Shown piece after piece: positions 15,966 through 25,590 of a DNA stretch of 64,000 nucleotides. The translations under genes and the position numbers were made by a program. Origin of the DNA: Clostridium sp. 1001271st1 H5. GTDB taxonomy: Bacteria; Bacillota; Clostridia; Lachnospirales; Lachnospiraceae. Under the pieces are notes generated by a model that was not told where the DNA came from, made no database searches, and was given only the letters and a program-made list of their open reading frames with translations. Each line of letters begins with the position of its first letter. Position 1 is the first letter of the stretch. The stretch spans positions 19,694 through 83,693 of the forward strand of contig NZ_SPHO01000023.1 of the NCBI RefSeq assembly GCF_005845215.1, written 5' to 3'.

Positions 15966-18950
15966 ATGAGCGACATTATGACCCCGATTCCATTTGGAAA
16001 ACTGATGAACTGGATTCTCGAAGAGAACAAAAAGGGTGCTGTATTCGGCATCAGGAGGCCATTCATTGCAGACCCGGACAAAACCTACGAGATTTTTGGC
16101 CGTAAGCTGGAAACTCCCTTTGGACCCGCAGCAGGACCCCATACCCAGCTGACCCAGAATATCGTGGCTTCCTACGTTGCAGGCAGCCGTTTCTTCGAAC
16201 TTAAGACCGTACAGAAGCTGGACGGCGAGGACCTTCCCGTATCCAAGCCATGTATCAAGGCTGACGACGAGTGCTACAACTGCGAGTGGTCCACAGAGCT
16301 TTATGTGCCCCAGGCATTTGACGAGTATGTGAAGGCATGGTTTGCCTGCAAGGTGCTGGCGAAGGAATACGGCCTGGGCAGTCCTGACGGCTTCCAGTTC
16401 AACATGTCCGTCGGATACGACCTGGAGGGAATCAAAACAGAGAAGATTGACCGCTTCATCGAGGGCATGAAGGATGCCTCTGATACCGCCATTTTCAAAG
16501 AGTGCAGGCAGTGGCTTTTAGACAATCTGGACCGCTTTGAAAAGGTATCAAAGGAGGATGTGGAAGCCATTTCACCAGAGGTGTGCAACTGCGCAACCCT
16601 TTCCACCCTTCACGGATGTCCTCCGCAGGAGATTGAGCGCATCGCCAGATACCTGATTGAGGAGAAGAAAGTACATACATTCATTAAATGCAACCCAACC
16701 CTTCTTGGATATGAGTATGCAAGGAAAATCATGGACGATATGGGCTATGATTATGTTGCCTTTGGCGATTTCCACTTTAAGGATGACTTACAGTACTCAG
16801 ACGCTGTTCCCATGCTCCAGAGGCTGCAGGCCCTGGCAGATGAGAAGGGCCTGGAATTCGGCGTAAAGATTACCAACACCTTCCCGGTGGATGTAAAGCA
16901 GAACGAGCTGCCCAGCGAAGAGATGTACATGTCCGGAAAGTCCCTTTATCCCCTGTCCATGTCCGTTGCCGGGAAACTGGCTGAGGACTTTGGCGGGAAG
17001 CTGCGTATTTCCTATTCCGGCGGTGCTGATTACTTCAATATCACGGATATCGTGGACGCAGGTATCTGGCCGGTGACCATGGCTACCACCATGTTAAAGC
17101 CGGGCGGCTATGAGAGACTGGAGCAGATTGGACAGCTGTTTGCAGCCAGGGAAGCAGCTGCCTTTGACGGCGTGGATGCAGGCAAAGTAACCGGTCTGGT
17201 GGAGGCGGTGAAGTCCGACAAGCATCACGTTAAGGCAGTGAAGCCTCTTCCTTCCAGGAAAATCAGGAAGCCGGTTCCGCTGACAGACTGCTTTATCGCT
17301 CCCTGCCAGGAAGGATGCCCCATCCATCAGGATATCACCAGATACCTGCAGCTGGCCGGAGCAGGCGAGTTTGAGAAGGCACTGGAGGTCATTCTCAATA
17401 AGAACCCGCTTCCATTTATTACCGGAACCATTTGCGCCCATAACTGTATGAGCAAGTGTACCAGAAATTTCTACGAGTCCCCGGTGGATATCCGCAGGAC
17501 CAAGCTGGAGGCGGCAGAAGGCGGATTTGATGCTGTCATGGCAAAGCTCAAGGCTCCCGCAGTCACCTCTGACAAGAAGGCAGCCGTAGTGGGCGGCGGC
17601 CCTGCAGGACTGGCGGCAGCTTATTTCCTGGCCAGGGGAGGCGTGAAGGTGACCCTGTTTGAGAAGGAAGATAAGATGGGCGGCGTTGTCCGCAATGTGA
17701 TTCCCGGTTTCCGTATCAGCGACAGCGCCATTGACAATGACGTGAAGCTGGTGGCGGCCATGGGAGTGGAAATGGTAAACGGCAGGGAAATCACGGACAT
17801 AGAGGCGCTTAAGAAGGATTACGATTATGTTGTCCTGGCAGTGGGCGCATCCGAGCAGGGAAGGCTTAAGCTGGAGGCAGGGGATACCATGAACGCCCTG
17901 GATTTCCTGGCCCGGTTCAAGGCAACGGACGGAAAGGTGGAATTAGGAAAGAACGTGGTTGTCATCGGCGGCGGCAACACAGCCATGGATACAGCCAGGG
18001 CTGCCAAGAGAAATGCCGGTGTGGAAAAGGTTTCCCTGGTATACAGAAGAACCAGGCGCTACATGCCTGCGGACGAGGAAGAACTGGTCATGGCTGTGGA
18101 GGACGGCGTGGAATTTGCTGAACTGCTGGCCCCCGTGAAACTGGAGCAGGGAGTCCTGTACTGTAAGAGGATGGTGCTGGGCGACCTTGACGACAGCGGA
18201 CGCCGCAGCGTGGTGGAGACAGACCAGGTGGTGGAGGTGCCTGCCGACACTGTGATTGCAGCTGTGGGTGAAAAGGTGCCGGGCGCATTTTACGAGAACT
18301 GCGGCATTGCCCTGGACAGCAGAAGGCGTCCCCAGGTGAACCAGGAGACACTGGAAACCTCTGTGAAGGGCGTATATGTTGCCGGCGACGGTCTCTACGG
18401 TCCTGCCACGGTAGTGGAAGGAATCAGGGACGGCAAGATGGCGGCGGAGGCTATAGTTGGAAAGGCTCTGGCAGAGGACCTGTTCAGGCTCTCTGACGCT
18501 GACGCCATCTACGGACGCAAGGGCAGGCTGGCTGAAGAGAATGACCAGATTGTTGACAGCACACGCTGCTTATCCTGCAACAGCTACTGCGAGAACTGTG
18601 TGGAGGTATGCCCCAACAGAGCAAATATTTCCCTGGTGGTTCCGGGCATGGAGAAGCATCAGATTATCCATGTGGACTATATGTGTAATGAGTGCGGCAA
18701 CTGTAAGAGCTTCTGTCCGTGGGACAGCGCTCCTTATCTTGACAAGTTCACCCTGTTTGCCAATGAGGCAGACATGGAAAACAGCAAAAACCAGGGCTTT
18801 ACGGTACTGGATGCAGCTGCCGGCGCCTGCAAGGTAAGGCTTCAGGGCAAAGTCATGGATTACACGGTTGGTTCCGAAAACCAGGATGTGCCGGACGGCA
18901 TCCGTAAAATCATCAAGACAGTTATCAGCGACTATTCATATATGCTGTAG
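15966..18950 (+). CDS. ygfK: YgfK-type oxidoreductase (putative selenate reductase subunit)
   Basis: 994 residues. The start at 15966 follows AAAGGAGG; an upstream in-frame start at 15924 lacks such a site and overlaps the leader hairpin. The N-terminal third is a dihydroorotate-dehydrogenase-like barrel. A linker carries the GltD-type cysteines CQEGCP and CAHNCMSKC. Next comes an FAD/NAD(P) two-dinucleotide-binding module (VGGGPAGLAAAYFLA, later VIGGGNTAMDTARAA). The C-terminus has cysteines CLSCNSYCENCVEVCP and CNECGNCKSFCP for 4Fe-4S clusters. It probably passes electrons between NAD(P)H/ferredoxin and the Mo enzyme downstream. The selenate assignment is historical; the context here is purine metabolism. 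Confidence 0.93.
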   Translation: MSDIMTPIPFGKLMNWILEENKKGAVFGIRRPFIADPDKTYEIFGRKLETPFGPAAGPHTQLTQNIVASYVAGSRFFELKTVQKLDGEDLPVSKPCIKADDECYNCEWSTELYVPQAFDEYVKAWFACKVLAKEYGLGSPDGFQFNMSVGYDLEGIKTEKIDRFIEGMKDASDTAIFKECRQWLLDNLDRFEKVSKEDVEAISPEVCNCATLSTLHGCPPQEIERIARYLIEEKKVHTFIKCNPTLLGYEYARKIMDDMGYDYVAFGDFHFKDDLQYSDAVPMLQRLQALADEKGLEFGVKITNTFPVDVKQNELPSEEMYMSGKSLYPLSMSVAGKLAEDFGGKLRISYSGGADYFNITDIVDAGIWPVTMATTMLKPGGYERLEQIGQLFAAREAAAFDGVDAGKVTGLVEAVKSDKHHVKAVKPLPSRKIRKPVPLTDCFIAPCQEGCPIHQDITRYLQLAGAGEFEKALEVILNKNPLPFITGTICAHNCMSKCTRNFYESPVDIRRTKLEAAEGGFDAVMAKLKAPAVTSDKKAAVVGGGPAGLAAAYFLARGGVKVTLFEKEDKMGGVVRNVIPGFRISDSAIDNDVKLVAAMGVEMVNGREITDIEALKKDYDYVVLAVGASEQGRLKLEAGDTMNALDFLARFKATDGKVELGKNVVVIGGGNTAMDTARAAKRNAGVEKVSLVYRRTRRYMPADEEELVMAVEDGVEFAELLAPVKLEQGVLYCKRMVLGDLDDSGRRSVVETDQVVEVPADTVIAAVGEKVPGAFYENCGIALDSRRRPQVNQETLETSVKGVYVAGDGLYGPATVVEGIRDGKMAAEAIVGKALAEDLFRLSDADAIYGRKGRLAEENDQIVDSTRCLSCNSYCENCVEVCPNRANISLVVPGMEKHQIIHVDYMCNECGNCKSFCPWDSAPYLDKFTLFANEADMENSKNQGFTVLDAAAGACKVRLQGKVMDYTVGSENQDVPDGIRKIIKTVISDYSYML

Positions 18951-18972
18951 ATAAATGTGCGAATTGCCGTAC

Positions 18973-19007
18973 AAAGGAGTCCTCAATGAAAATGTGGGGA
19001 CTCCTTT
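18973..19007 (+). terminator. Hairpin between ygfK and 4Fe-4S gene
   Basis: A 10-bp stem AAAGGAGTCC/GGACTCCTTT (18973-18982 with 18998-19007). The following sequence has only short T stretches, so it may be an attenuator or processing site within the operon. Confidence 0.5.
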
Positions 19008-19071
19008 AGCAAAGGTTTGTTAAAAAAGTAACGTTATTCTTTTTGGAGAATAATGAAAGGAGAAGAACAAA

Positions 19072-19617
19072 ATGGCACAAAAGCGCAATAAAAAAGTAGC
19101 TGTGGTGCAATGCTTTGGGGGCTGTCATGCAGAGGCAGACATTTTGCGGGAGGACCTGACAGGGGATTGCCGGCAGGTTATGGCAGAGCATCCGGAAGGC
19201 ATACTGAAATGTAAATGGGGATGTCTGGGTATGGGCAGCTGTGTGGCGGCCTGTAAGCTGGATGCCATCCATATAAACGGCTTTGGGGTTGCAGAGGTGG
19301 ACCGGGGCAAATGTGTGGGCTGCGGGCTGTGCGTAAAAGCCTGTCCCCAGAGCCTGATACGCATTACCACGCCGGAATATCCGGTTTACCCGGCATGTGT
19401 GAACCAGGATGCAGGGGTGCAGACAAAGAAGGAATGTTCCGTGGGCTGCATTGCCTGCGGTATCTGCGTGAAGAACTGTCCGGCGGATGCAATCAGGATA
19501 GAAAATAACCACGCGGTCATCGATGAAGCAAAGTGTATCGCCTGCGGTATGTGTGCAGTCAAATGTCCAAGGGGAATCATACTGGATGCCGACGGCATTT
19601 TCACAGTAAAGGCGTAG
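19072..19617 (+). CDS. 4Fe-4S ferredoxin-type electron carrier
   Basis: 181 residues. An N-terminal cysteine region (CFGGC, CKWGCLGMGSCVAAC) resembles the cluster domain of RnfB-type proteins. It is followed by three cysteine blocks of ferredoxin type: CVGCGLCVKACP, CIACGICVKNCP and CIACGMCAVKCP. It is cytoplasmic, with no signal or TM. It lies between ygfK and the xanthine dehydrogenase gene with a 16-bp gap to the latter, so it likely shuttles electrons between those two proteins or to a ferredoxin pool. Confidence 0.88.
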   Translation: MAQKRNKKVAVVQCFGGCHAEADILREDLTGDCRQVMAEHPEGILKCKWGCLGMGSCVAACKLDAIHINGFGVAEVDRGKCVGCGLCVKACPQSLIRITTPEYPVYPACVNQDAGVQTKKECSVGCIACGICVKNCPADAIRIENNHAVIDEAKCIACGMCAVKCPRGIILDADGIFTVKA

Positions 19618-19633
19618 AGGCAGGAGGCATAAA

Positions 19634-22216
19634 ATGGGAGAGAACTATTGTTTTACAGTGAATGGAGTGGAACGCTGTACCAGCGAGGACAAACCGCTTC
19701 TGCGTTATCTGAGGGACGACCTTCACCTTCATTCCGTCAAGGACGGATGCAGTGAGGGAGCCTGCGGAACATGTACCATTGTGGTGGATGGAAAGGCAGT
19801 CAAGTCCTGTGTCCTGACCACCAGAAGGGCGGTGGGAAAGAACATTATTACCACGGAGGGATTAAGCGACGCTGAAAAGGAGGCCTTTGTGTACGCCTTT
19901 GGGGCAATGGGCTCCGTGCAGTGCGGATTCTGTACACCGGGCATGGTGATGGCCGGAAAGGCATTGATTGACCGTGTGCCGGACCCCACTGAGGAGGAAA
20001 TCAAGGTTGCCCTGAAGGGAAATATCTGCCGCTGTACCGGATATAAAAAAATCATTGAAGGCATCCAGCTTACAGCAGCCATCCTGCGGGGGGATGCCAA
20101 AATTGAGGAGTCCCTTGAAAAGGGAGATGAGTACGGCGTAGGGAAGCGGGCATTCCGCCTGGATGTGCGGGAAAAGGTGCTGGGCTACGGCGAGTACCCG
20201 GATGACGTGGAGATGGAGGGAATGGTATATGCATCGGCTGTCCGTTCCAAATATCCCAGGGCGCGGGTGCTGGATATCAATTATGAGAAGGCCGCGGCAC
20301 TTCCGGGGGTGCTGGCCGTGCTCACGGCCCAGGATGTCCCCAACAACAAGGTAGGCCATCTCCAGCAGGACTGGGATGTAATGATTGCAAAAGGGGAGAT
20401 TACCCGCTGTGTGGGCGATGCCGTCTGCCTGGTGGTTGCCGAGTCCAGGGACATCCTGGAGAAGGCAAAGAGGATGGTGAAGATAGACTATGAGGAGCTG
20501 ACGCCTGTGTGCTCCATCCGGGAGGCCATGGCAGAGGATGCGCCCAAGGTCCATGAGAAGGGCAATTTGTGCCAGAGCCGCCATGTTACCCGCGGGGATG
20601 CGAAGAAGGCCCTGGAGAACTCCAAATACGTGGTGACACAGTCTTACCGCACGCCCTTTACCGAGCACGCTTTCCTGGAACCGGAATGCGCAGTTGCATT
20701 TCCTTACAAGGATGGAGTGAAAATATATTCCACGGACCAGGGGGTCTACGATACCAGGAAGGAAATTTCCATCATGCTGGGCTGGGACCCGGACCGTGTG
20801 GTGGTGGAGAACAAGCTGGTAGGCGGCGGCTTCGGCGGCAAGGAGGACGTTTCCACGCAGCACATAGCAGCTCTTGCAGCCCTTAAGGTGGGAAGGCCGG
20901 TAAAGGTGGTATTCTCCAGGGAGGAATCCTTAAATTTCCATCCCAAACGCCATGCCATGGAGGGCACCTTTACCCTTGGATGCGATGAGAACGGTATCTT
21001 TACAGGATTGGATTGTGAGATTTATTTTGATACAGGCGCCTATGCGTCCCTGTGCGGACCGGTGCTTGAGAGGGCGTGCACCCACTCCGTAGGACCTTAC
21101 TGCTATCAGAATACGGATATCCGGGGATTTGGTTACTATACCAATAATCCGCCGGCAGGCGCGTTCCGCGGCTTTGGTGTATGCCAGAGTGAGTTCGCTC
21201 TGGAATCCAACATCAACCTTCTGGCGGAGAAGGTGGGTATTTCCCCATGGGAAATCCGCTACCGCAATGCCATTGAACCGGGAAAGGTGCTTCCCAACGG
21301 ACAGATTGCAGACTGCTCCACAGCCCTAAAGGAAACCCTTCTGGCTGTAAAGGACGCCTATGAGAGCAATCCCGGCAGGGCCGGAATCGCCTGCGCCATG
21401 AAGAACGCAGGCGTGGGCGTGGGCCTCCCTGACAAGGGCCGGGCAAAGCTGGCTGTCCATGACGGAAAGATTGAATTGTACAGCGCTGCCTCCGATATCG
21501 GTCAGGGATGCGCCACCGTATTTGTGCAGATGGTTGCCGAGGCAACCGGCCTTGGGAGGGAACTGGTCAGGAATATGGGAGCCAATTCCGAGGTGGCCCC
21601 TGATTCAGGAACCACATCCGGTTCCCGTCAGACCCTGATTACAGGCGAGGCAATCAGGATGGCTGCGGCTGATCTGAATGAAGCGCTGCAGGAAGCAGGT
21701 GGGGACTTAAGCCAGCTGGAAGGCCGTGAGTTCTTTGCGGAGTTCTTTGACCCCACCGATAAGCTGGGCGCGGATGTACCCAATCCAAAGAGCCATGTGG
21801 CCTACGGATTTGCAACCCATGTGGTGGTGTTGGACGACGACGGAAGGGTAAAGGAAGTGTATGCTGCCCATGACTCCGGAAAGGTAGTGAACCCCATTTC
21901 CATCCAGGGCCAGATTGAGGGCGGCGTGCTCATGGGACTGGGCTATGCCCTGACCGAGGACTTCCCGTTAAAGAACGGCGTTCCCCAGGCAAAATACGGC
22001 ACCCTGGGACTGATGCGCTCCACCCAGATTCCGGATATCCATGCAATTTATGTGGAGAAGGAAGAACTGCTGCCCTTTGCCTACGGTGCAAAGGGAATCG
22101 GGGAGATTGCCACCATACCAACTGCCCCGGCGGCACAGGGAGCTTATTACGCAAAGGACCATGTGCTGAGGACAACGCTCCCCATGGACGACACGTATTA
22201 TTCAAAGAAAAAATAA
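19634..22216 (+). CDS. xdh: Selenium-dependent-type xanthine dehydrogenase, fused 2Fe-2S and Mo subunits
   Basis: 860 residues. The N-terminal 160 residues bind two 2Fe-2S clusters (CSEGACGTC; QCGFCTPG with NICRCTGY). The rest is the molybdopterin-binding large subunit, with GGGFGGKED, GAFRGFG and SDIGQG loops, and a C-terminal AKGIGE segment carrying the catalytic glutamate. No FAD domain is present, unlike eukaryotic XDH. The architecture matches the selenium-dependent xanthine dehydrogenase/XdhD group, where selenium is a labile cofactor sulfur substitute rather than selenocysteine. It would interconvert hypoxanthine, xanthine and urate. The ygfK and 4Fe-4S neighbours may replace the usual FAD subunit. 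Confidence 0.93.
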   Translation: MGENYCFTVNGVERCTSEDKPLLRYLRDDLHLHSVKDGCSEGACGTCTIVVDGKAVKSCVLTTRRAVGKNIITTEGLSDAEKEAFVYAFGAMGSVQCGFCTPGMVMAGKALIDRVPDPTEEEIKVALKGNICRCTGYKKIIEGIQLTAAILRGDAKIEESLEKGDEYGVGKRAFRLDVREKVLGYGEYPDDVEMEGMVYASAVRSKYPRARVLDINYEKAAALPGVLAVLTAQDVPNNKVGHLQQDWDVMIAKGEITRCVGDAVCLVVAESRDILEKAKRMVKIDYEELTPVCSIREAMAEDAPKVHEKGNLCQSRHVTRGDAKKALENSKYVVTQSYRTPFTEHAFLEPECAVAFPYKDGVKIYSTDQGVYDTRKEISIMLGWDPDRVVVENKLVGGGFGGKEDVSTQHIAALAALKVGRPVKVVFSREESLNFHPKRHAMEGTFTLGCDENGIFTGLDCEIYFDTGAYASLCGPVLERACTHSVGPYCYQNTDIRGFGYYTNNPPAGAFRGFGVCQSEFALESNINLLAEKVGISPWEIRYRNAIEPGKVLPNGQIADCSTALKETLLAVKDAYESNPGRAGIACAMKNAGVGVGLPDKGRAKLAVHDGKIELYSAASDIGQGCATVFVQMVAEATGLGRELVRNMGANSEVAPDSGTTSGSRQTLITGEAIRMAAADLNEALQEAGGDLSQLEGREFFAEFFDPTDKLGADVPNPKSHVAYGFATHVVVLDDDGRVKEVYAAHDSGKVVNPISIQGQIEGGVLMGLGYALTEDFPLKNGVPQAKYGTLGLMRSTQIPDIHAIYVEKEELLPFAYGAKGIGEIATIPTAPAAQGAYYAKDHVLRTTLPMDDTYYSKKK

Positions 22217-22237
22217 ACATAACACTGGAAATGAACG

Positions 22238-22264
22238 GCGAAAGGCAGTCCACCTGCTTTTCGC
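22238..22264 (+). terminator. Hairpin after xdh
   Basis: An 11-bp stem GCGAAAGGCAG/CTGCTTTTCGC with one G-U pair (22238-22248 with 22254-22264), followed by TTGTTCC. Probably a weak terminator. Confidence 0.5.
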
Positions 22265-22289
22265 TTGTTCCACATAAGGAGATGACATC

Positions 22290-22829
22290 ATGGACAACAC
22301 CCTTGGCGGAACAGGGCGTGGGATGAAACATGAAGGTACGGACAGGGCCATTGAATTCCGGTTTGCAGCGCCTCAGGATATACCCATGATTCTCAGGTTT
22401 ATAAAGGAACTGGCTGATTACGAGGGAATGCTTAACCAGGTGGTGGCTACAGAGGAGCTGCTGAACCAGTGGCTGTTTGAGAAGGAAAAGGCAGAGGTGA
22501 TTCTGGGAATGAAGGACGGGGAGACAGTTGGATTTGCGCTGTTCTTCCATAATTTCTCCACCTTTTTGGGAAGGGCCGGCATTTATCTGGAGGACCTGTA
22601 TGTGCGCCCCGGGTACAGGGGCCGCGGCTTCGGCACCGCCTTTTTAAACCAGCTGGCAGCCATTGCGGTTAAACGGGGCTGCGGACGTCTGGAGTGGTGG
22701 TGCCTGGACTGGAATAAACCCAGCATTGACTTTTATCTGGGAATGGGAGCCCAGGCCATGAGCGACTGGACCGTGTACCGGATTGACGGGGAACGGCTGG
22801 AGGCTATGGCGGCGGATGCCCACAGGTGA
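22290..22829 (+). CDS. GNAT family N-acetyltransferase
   Basis: 179 residues. The GNAT fold shows in LEDLYVRPGYRGRGFGTAFLNQLA, the acetyl-CoA pyrophosphate loop, and the terminal strand WNKPSIDFYLGMGAQ. It resembles diamine/thialysine acetyltransferases. RBS AAGGAGATG precedes the first ATG. It lies between xdh and the hydantoinase gene, so it may modify an amine released by the pathway, but that is context only. Confidence 0.85.
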   Translation: MDNTLGGTGRGMKHEGTDRAIEFRFAAPQDIPMILRFIKELADYEGMLNQVVATEELLNQWLFEKEKAEVILGMKDGETVGFALFFHNFSTFLGRAGIYLEDLYVRPGYRGRGFGTAFLNQLAAIAVKRGCGRLEWWCLDWNKPSIDFYLGMGAQAMSDWTVYRIDGERLEAMAADAHR

Positions 22830-22902
22830 CAGGGAAAAAGGGAAATAGGCCGGAACATATGGTTAGATTGACAGAGAGAAACAGAACAGGAGAGTGATAT
22901 AT

Positions 22903-24285
22903 ATGAAGAAGGTATTAAAAGGCGGAACCGTTGTTGGCGGAAGCGGCAGTGTCCGGGCGGATGTGCTCATTGACGGGGAAAAGGTGGCGGCAGTGGGAAC
23001 CAGTGGGGAAATGGAGCGCCTGGCGGATGAGGATACACAGATTGTGGATGTGGAGGGCTGCCTGCTCTTTCCGGGCTTCATCGACGCCCACACCCATTTT
23101 GACCTCCATGTGGCCGGAACGGTTACGGCAGATGATTTTGCCACGGGAACCAGGGCGGCTGTCAGGGGAGGCACCACCACCATCGTGGACTTCGGGACCC
23201 AGTATGAAGGGGAGAGCCTGGCGGACGGACTCAGGAACTGGCATGAAAAGGCGGACGGCAAGTGTTCCTGTGATTATGGATTTCACATGTCCATATCGGA
23301 CTGGAACCCATCGGTCAGCAGGGAGCTTAACGACATGATGGAAGAGGGAATCACCTCCTTTAAGCTGTACATGACATACGATACCCAGGTAGACGACAAG
23401 ACTATCTTTGAAATCCTGCGCAGGCTTAAGGAGGTAGGTGGAATCACCGGGGTCCACTGTGAGAACAGCGGCATGATAGCCGCCCTTCAGGCAGAGGCAA
23501 AGGCTGCCGGAAGGATGGGCGTGGAGAGCCACCCAGCCACCCGGCCCGCTGCGGCCGAGGCCGAGGCCATTGACAGGCTGCTGAGGCTGGCTGAGGTGGT
23601 GGATATCCCTGTGATTGTGGTGCATCTTACCTGCCGTGAGGGCTATGACGTAATCATGGAAGCCAGGAAAAGGGGCCAGAAGGTATATGCGGAGACCTGT
23701 CCCCAGTACCTGCTTATGGATGACAGCCTGTACGGCCTTCCCGGCATGGAAGGGGCCAAGTATGTATGCGCTCCGCCTCTGAGGAAAAAGGAGGACAGCG
23801 CCTGCCTGTGGAAGGCCCTGGCGGACGGAACCATCCAGACCGTGTCCACGGACCACTGCAGCTTTACCACTGAGCAGAAGGCACTGGGGAAGGATGATTT
23901 TACCAGGATTCCGGGAGGCATGCCCGGAGTTGAGACAAGGGGAACGCTTCTCTACACCTATGGCGTGGACGCGGGAAGGATTACCAGGGAAAAGATGTGC
24001 CAGCTGCTGTCGGAAAATCCTGCCAAGCTCTATGGAATGTATCCTGAAAAGGGAGTTATTGCCCCGGGAAGCGACGCGGATATCGTTGTTATGCGAACCG
24101 GCGTGGAGGACAGGGTTGCGGCAGCGGACCAGGTGCAGAATGTGGACTATGCTCCATTTGAGGGAAGGAAGCTGACGGCCCGTATAGAGAGCGTGTTCCT
24201 GCGGGGTACCCAGGTGGTGAAGGACCATCAGGTGGTGGTGGAAAAGGCAGGGAAGTTTGTGAAGCGCGGGAAGTATGGGCTGTAG
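22903..24285 (+). CDS. hydA: D-hydantoinase/dihydropyrimidinase
   Basis: 460 residues. The start at 22903 follows CAGGAGAG; the GTG 9 bp earlier is less likely. It is a cyclic amidase of the amidohydrolase superfamily with two metals: GFIDAHTHFD gives the first histidines, TSFKLYMTYD the carboxylated lysine, GVHCEN and VVHLTC further ligands, and STDHCSFT the catalytic aspartate. It hydrolyses cyclic ureides such as hydantoins or dihydropyrimidines. E. coli hyuA occupies the same position in the yge/ygf cluster, so a purine ring-opening step is likely. It ends the plus-strand arm of the island. Confidence 0.93.
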   Translation: MKKVLKGGTVVGGSGSVRADVLIDGEKVAAVGTSGEMERLADEDTQIVDVEGCLLFPGFIDAHTHFDLHVAGTVTADDFATGTRAAVRGGTTTIVDFGTQYEGESLADGLRNWHEKADGKCSCDYGFHMSISDWNPSVSRELNDMMEEGITSFKLYMTYDTQVDDKTIFEILRRLKEVGGITGVHCENSGMIAALQAEAKAAGRMGVESHPATRPAAAEAEAIDRLLRLAEVVDIPVIVVHLTCREGYDVIMEARKRGQKVYAETCPQYLLMDDSLYGLPGMEGAKYVCAPPLRKKEDSACLWKALADGTIQTVSTDHCSFTTEQKALGKDDFTRIPGGMPGVETRGTLLYTYGVDAGRITREKMCQLLSENPAKLYGMYPEKGVIAPGSDADIVVMRTGVEDRVAAADQVQNVDYAPFEGRKLTARIESVFLRGTQVVKDHQVVVEKAGKFVKRGKYGL

Positions 24286-24352
24286 GCAGCAGATGATATT
24301 CTCCTGGTACAGATGAAAATATAAAAATCGGATGGTAAAGGACTTACAAATA

Positions 24353-24398
24353 AAACCAGCAGTCATGTTCTCTGATATGGGGCATGGCTGCTGGTTTA
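24353..24398 (+). terminator. Terminator after hydantoinase gene
   Basis: A stem of about 15 bp (24353-24367 with 24383-24397, one G-U pair) is followed by TTTGTATTTTC. Confidence 0.75.
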
Positions 24399-24478
24399 TT
24401 TGTATTTTCTGTATATCTTTTGCGATTCCAAACAACCACTGCATTGTTTGGTCAGCGGGGGCGGAGTGTGTTTTGTGT

Positions 24479-25369
24479 TCATTTGCTCAGAAGAATCTCG
24501 CGGAATCCCTTTGCCAGCGGAGAAAGCGCTGCATCCCTGACCCATGTCAGATATATTCTCTGGATTAGGGGAACATTGGTAGCAAGGTGAAGCTCCGTAA
24601 AGCCTAAGCTTCTGAACTGCTTATAAAAAGTGCGGGAAACAATGGAGATGCATTGGTTGGAAATAACCTCATTAATCAATCCGTAATCATTATAAGCAGC
24701 TGTAAGGGTTTTCGGCCTGAAACCTGCTCCTTCGCATATTTCATAGAGCAGGCGGTTGGTGCCGTTGGTGCTTACGTTGTAGACAGCAAAGGGTTCGTTT
24801 TTCAGTTCCTTGGGCTCTACCAGTTTTCTGCATGCCAGGGGATGCACTCTGCTTATGACAAATTTTACTGGTTCCGTATAAAGAAGGATTTTTTCCAGGC
24901 TGGCATACTCGGATTCATTGTCAAACTCTCCGCATAAACCAAGGGTACTGGTATAATTGAGCACATCCTTGATGATGGCTGTGGTATATTTAAAGGTTAT
25001 ATTCAGGCTGCAATCGGGATAAGCAAGTTGGAATTGAGCGCTTTTCCTCGGCAGAAACGTGGTATTGATGGAGCATAGGGCAGATAGGTCAACCGTATTC
25101 AGGTCGCTGTTGACCTGATGCTTTACAGCGGATATTCCATGGTTGATTTCTTCCAGGGAACGTTTTGCATAATCAAAAAAGATACTTCCGTATTTTGTCA
25201 GTTCTATGTTCCGGCCCCGTTTCATGAATAGCGGGGCGCCAATCTCTTCTTCAATCCCAAGTATAGCCTTTGTAAGAGTAGGCTGTGTGATATGCAGATG
25301 TTCAGCGGCGCGCGTGTAGTGCTGGTATTCAGCGGCCTTTAGAAAGTATTCCAGATGTTGGTAATTCAT
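24479..25369 (-). CDS. LysR family transcriptional regulator
   Basis: 296 residues from ATG 25369 (RBS GGGAGG); an in-frame start 18 bp further up is less likely. The N-terminal winged HTH reads MNYQHLEYFLKAAEYQHYTRAAEHLHITQPTLTK in pieces, typical of LysR. The effector domain follows from about residue 90. It is divergent from the TRAP transporter genes, which is the usual arrangement for a LysR regulator and its target, so it probably controls uptake and breakdown of the TRAP substrate. The shared 221-bp gap is AT-rich. Confidence 0.92.
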   Translation of the reverse strand: MNYQHLEYFLKAAEYQHYTRAAEHLHITQPTLTKAILGIEEEIGAPLFMKRGRNIELTKYGSIFFDYAKRSLEEINHGISAVKHQVNSDLNTVDLSALCSINTTFLPRKSAQFQLAYPDCSLNITFKYTTAIIKDVLNYTSTLGLCGEFDNESEYASLEKILLYTEPVKFVISRVHPLACRKLVEPKELKNEPFAVYNVSTNGTNRLLYEICEGAGFRPKTLTAAYNDYGLINEVISNQCISIVSRTFYKQFRSLGFTELHLATNVPLIQRIYLTWVRDAALSPLAKGFREILLSK

Positions 25370-25590
25370 ACGCCCTCCCATTTCCAAAAGTTATTAATCG
25401 TTAAAAAAAAGTAATTAGTAATAATTGCATAAATATGGTTGAATTATATTAGATAAATCAGTAAATATACTCAAGTGTACCTTAATTATAGATTAAATTA
25501 TGAATGGATTCAAGCAGGTGGGGGAGTGATTGGACAAATATTAGGAAACAGCAACGGGAATCACATTTTTATAAAAAAGGAGGAACAAGA

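Noticed and set aside
19862..20863. Minus-strand frame of about 330 codons opposite xdh
   Set aside because: Antisense shadow in a gene with many conserved cofactor motifs.
22915..24444. Minus-strand frame of about 500 codons opposite the hydantoinase
   Set aside because: Antisense shadow; the plus strand carries all catalytic motifs of the family.
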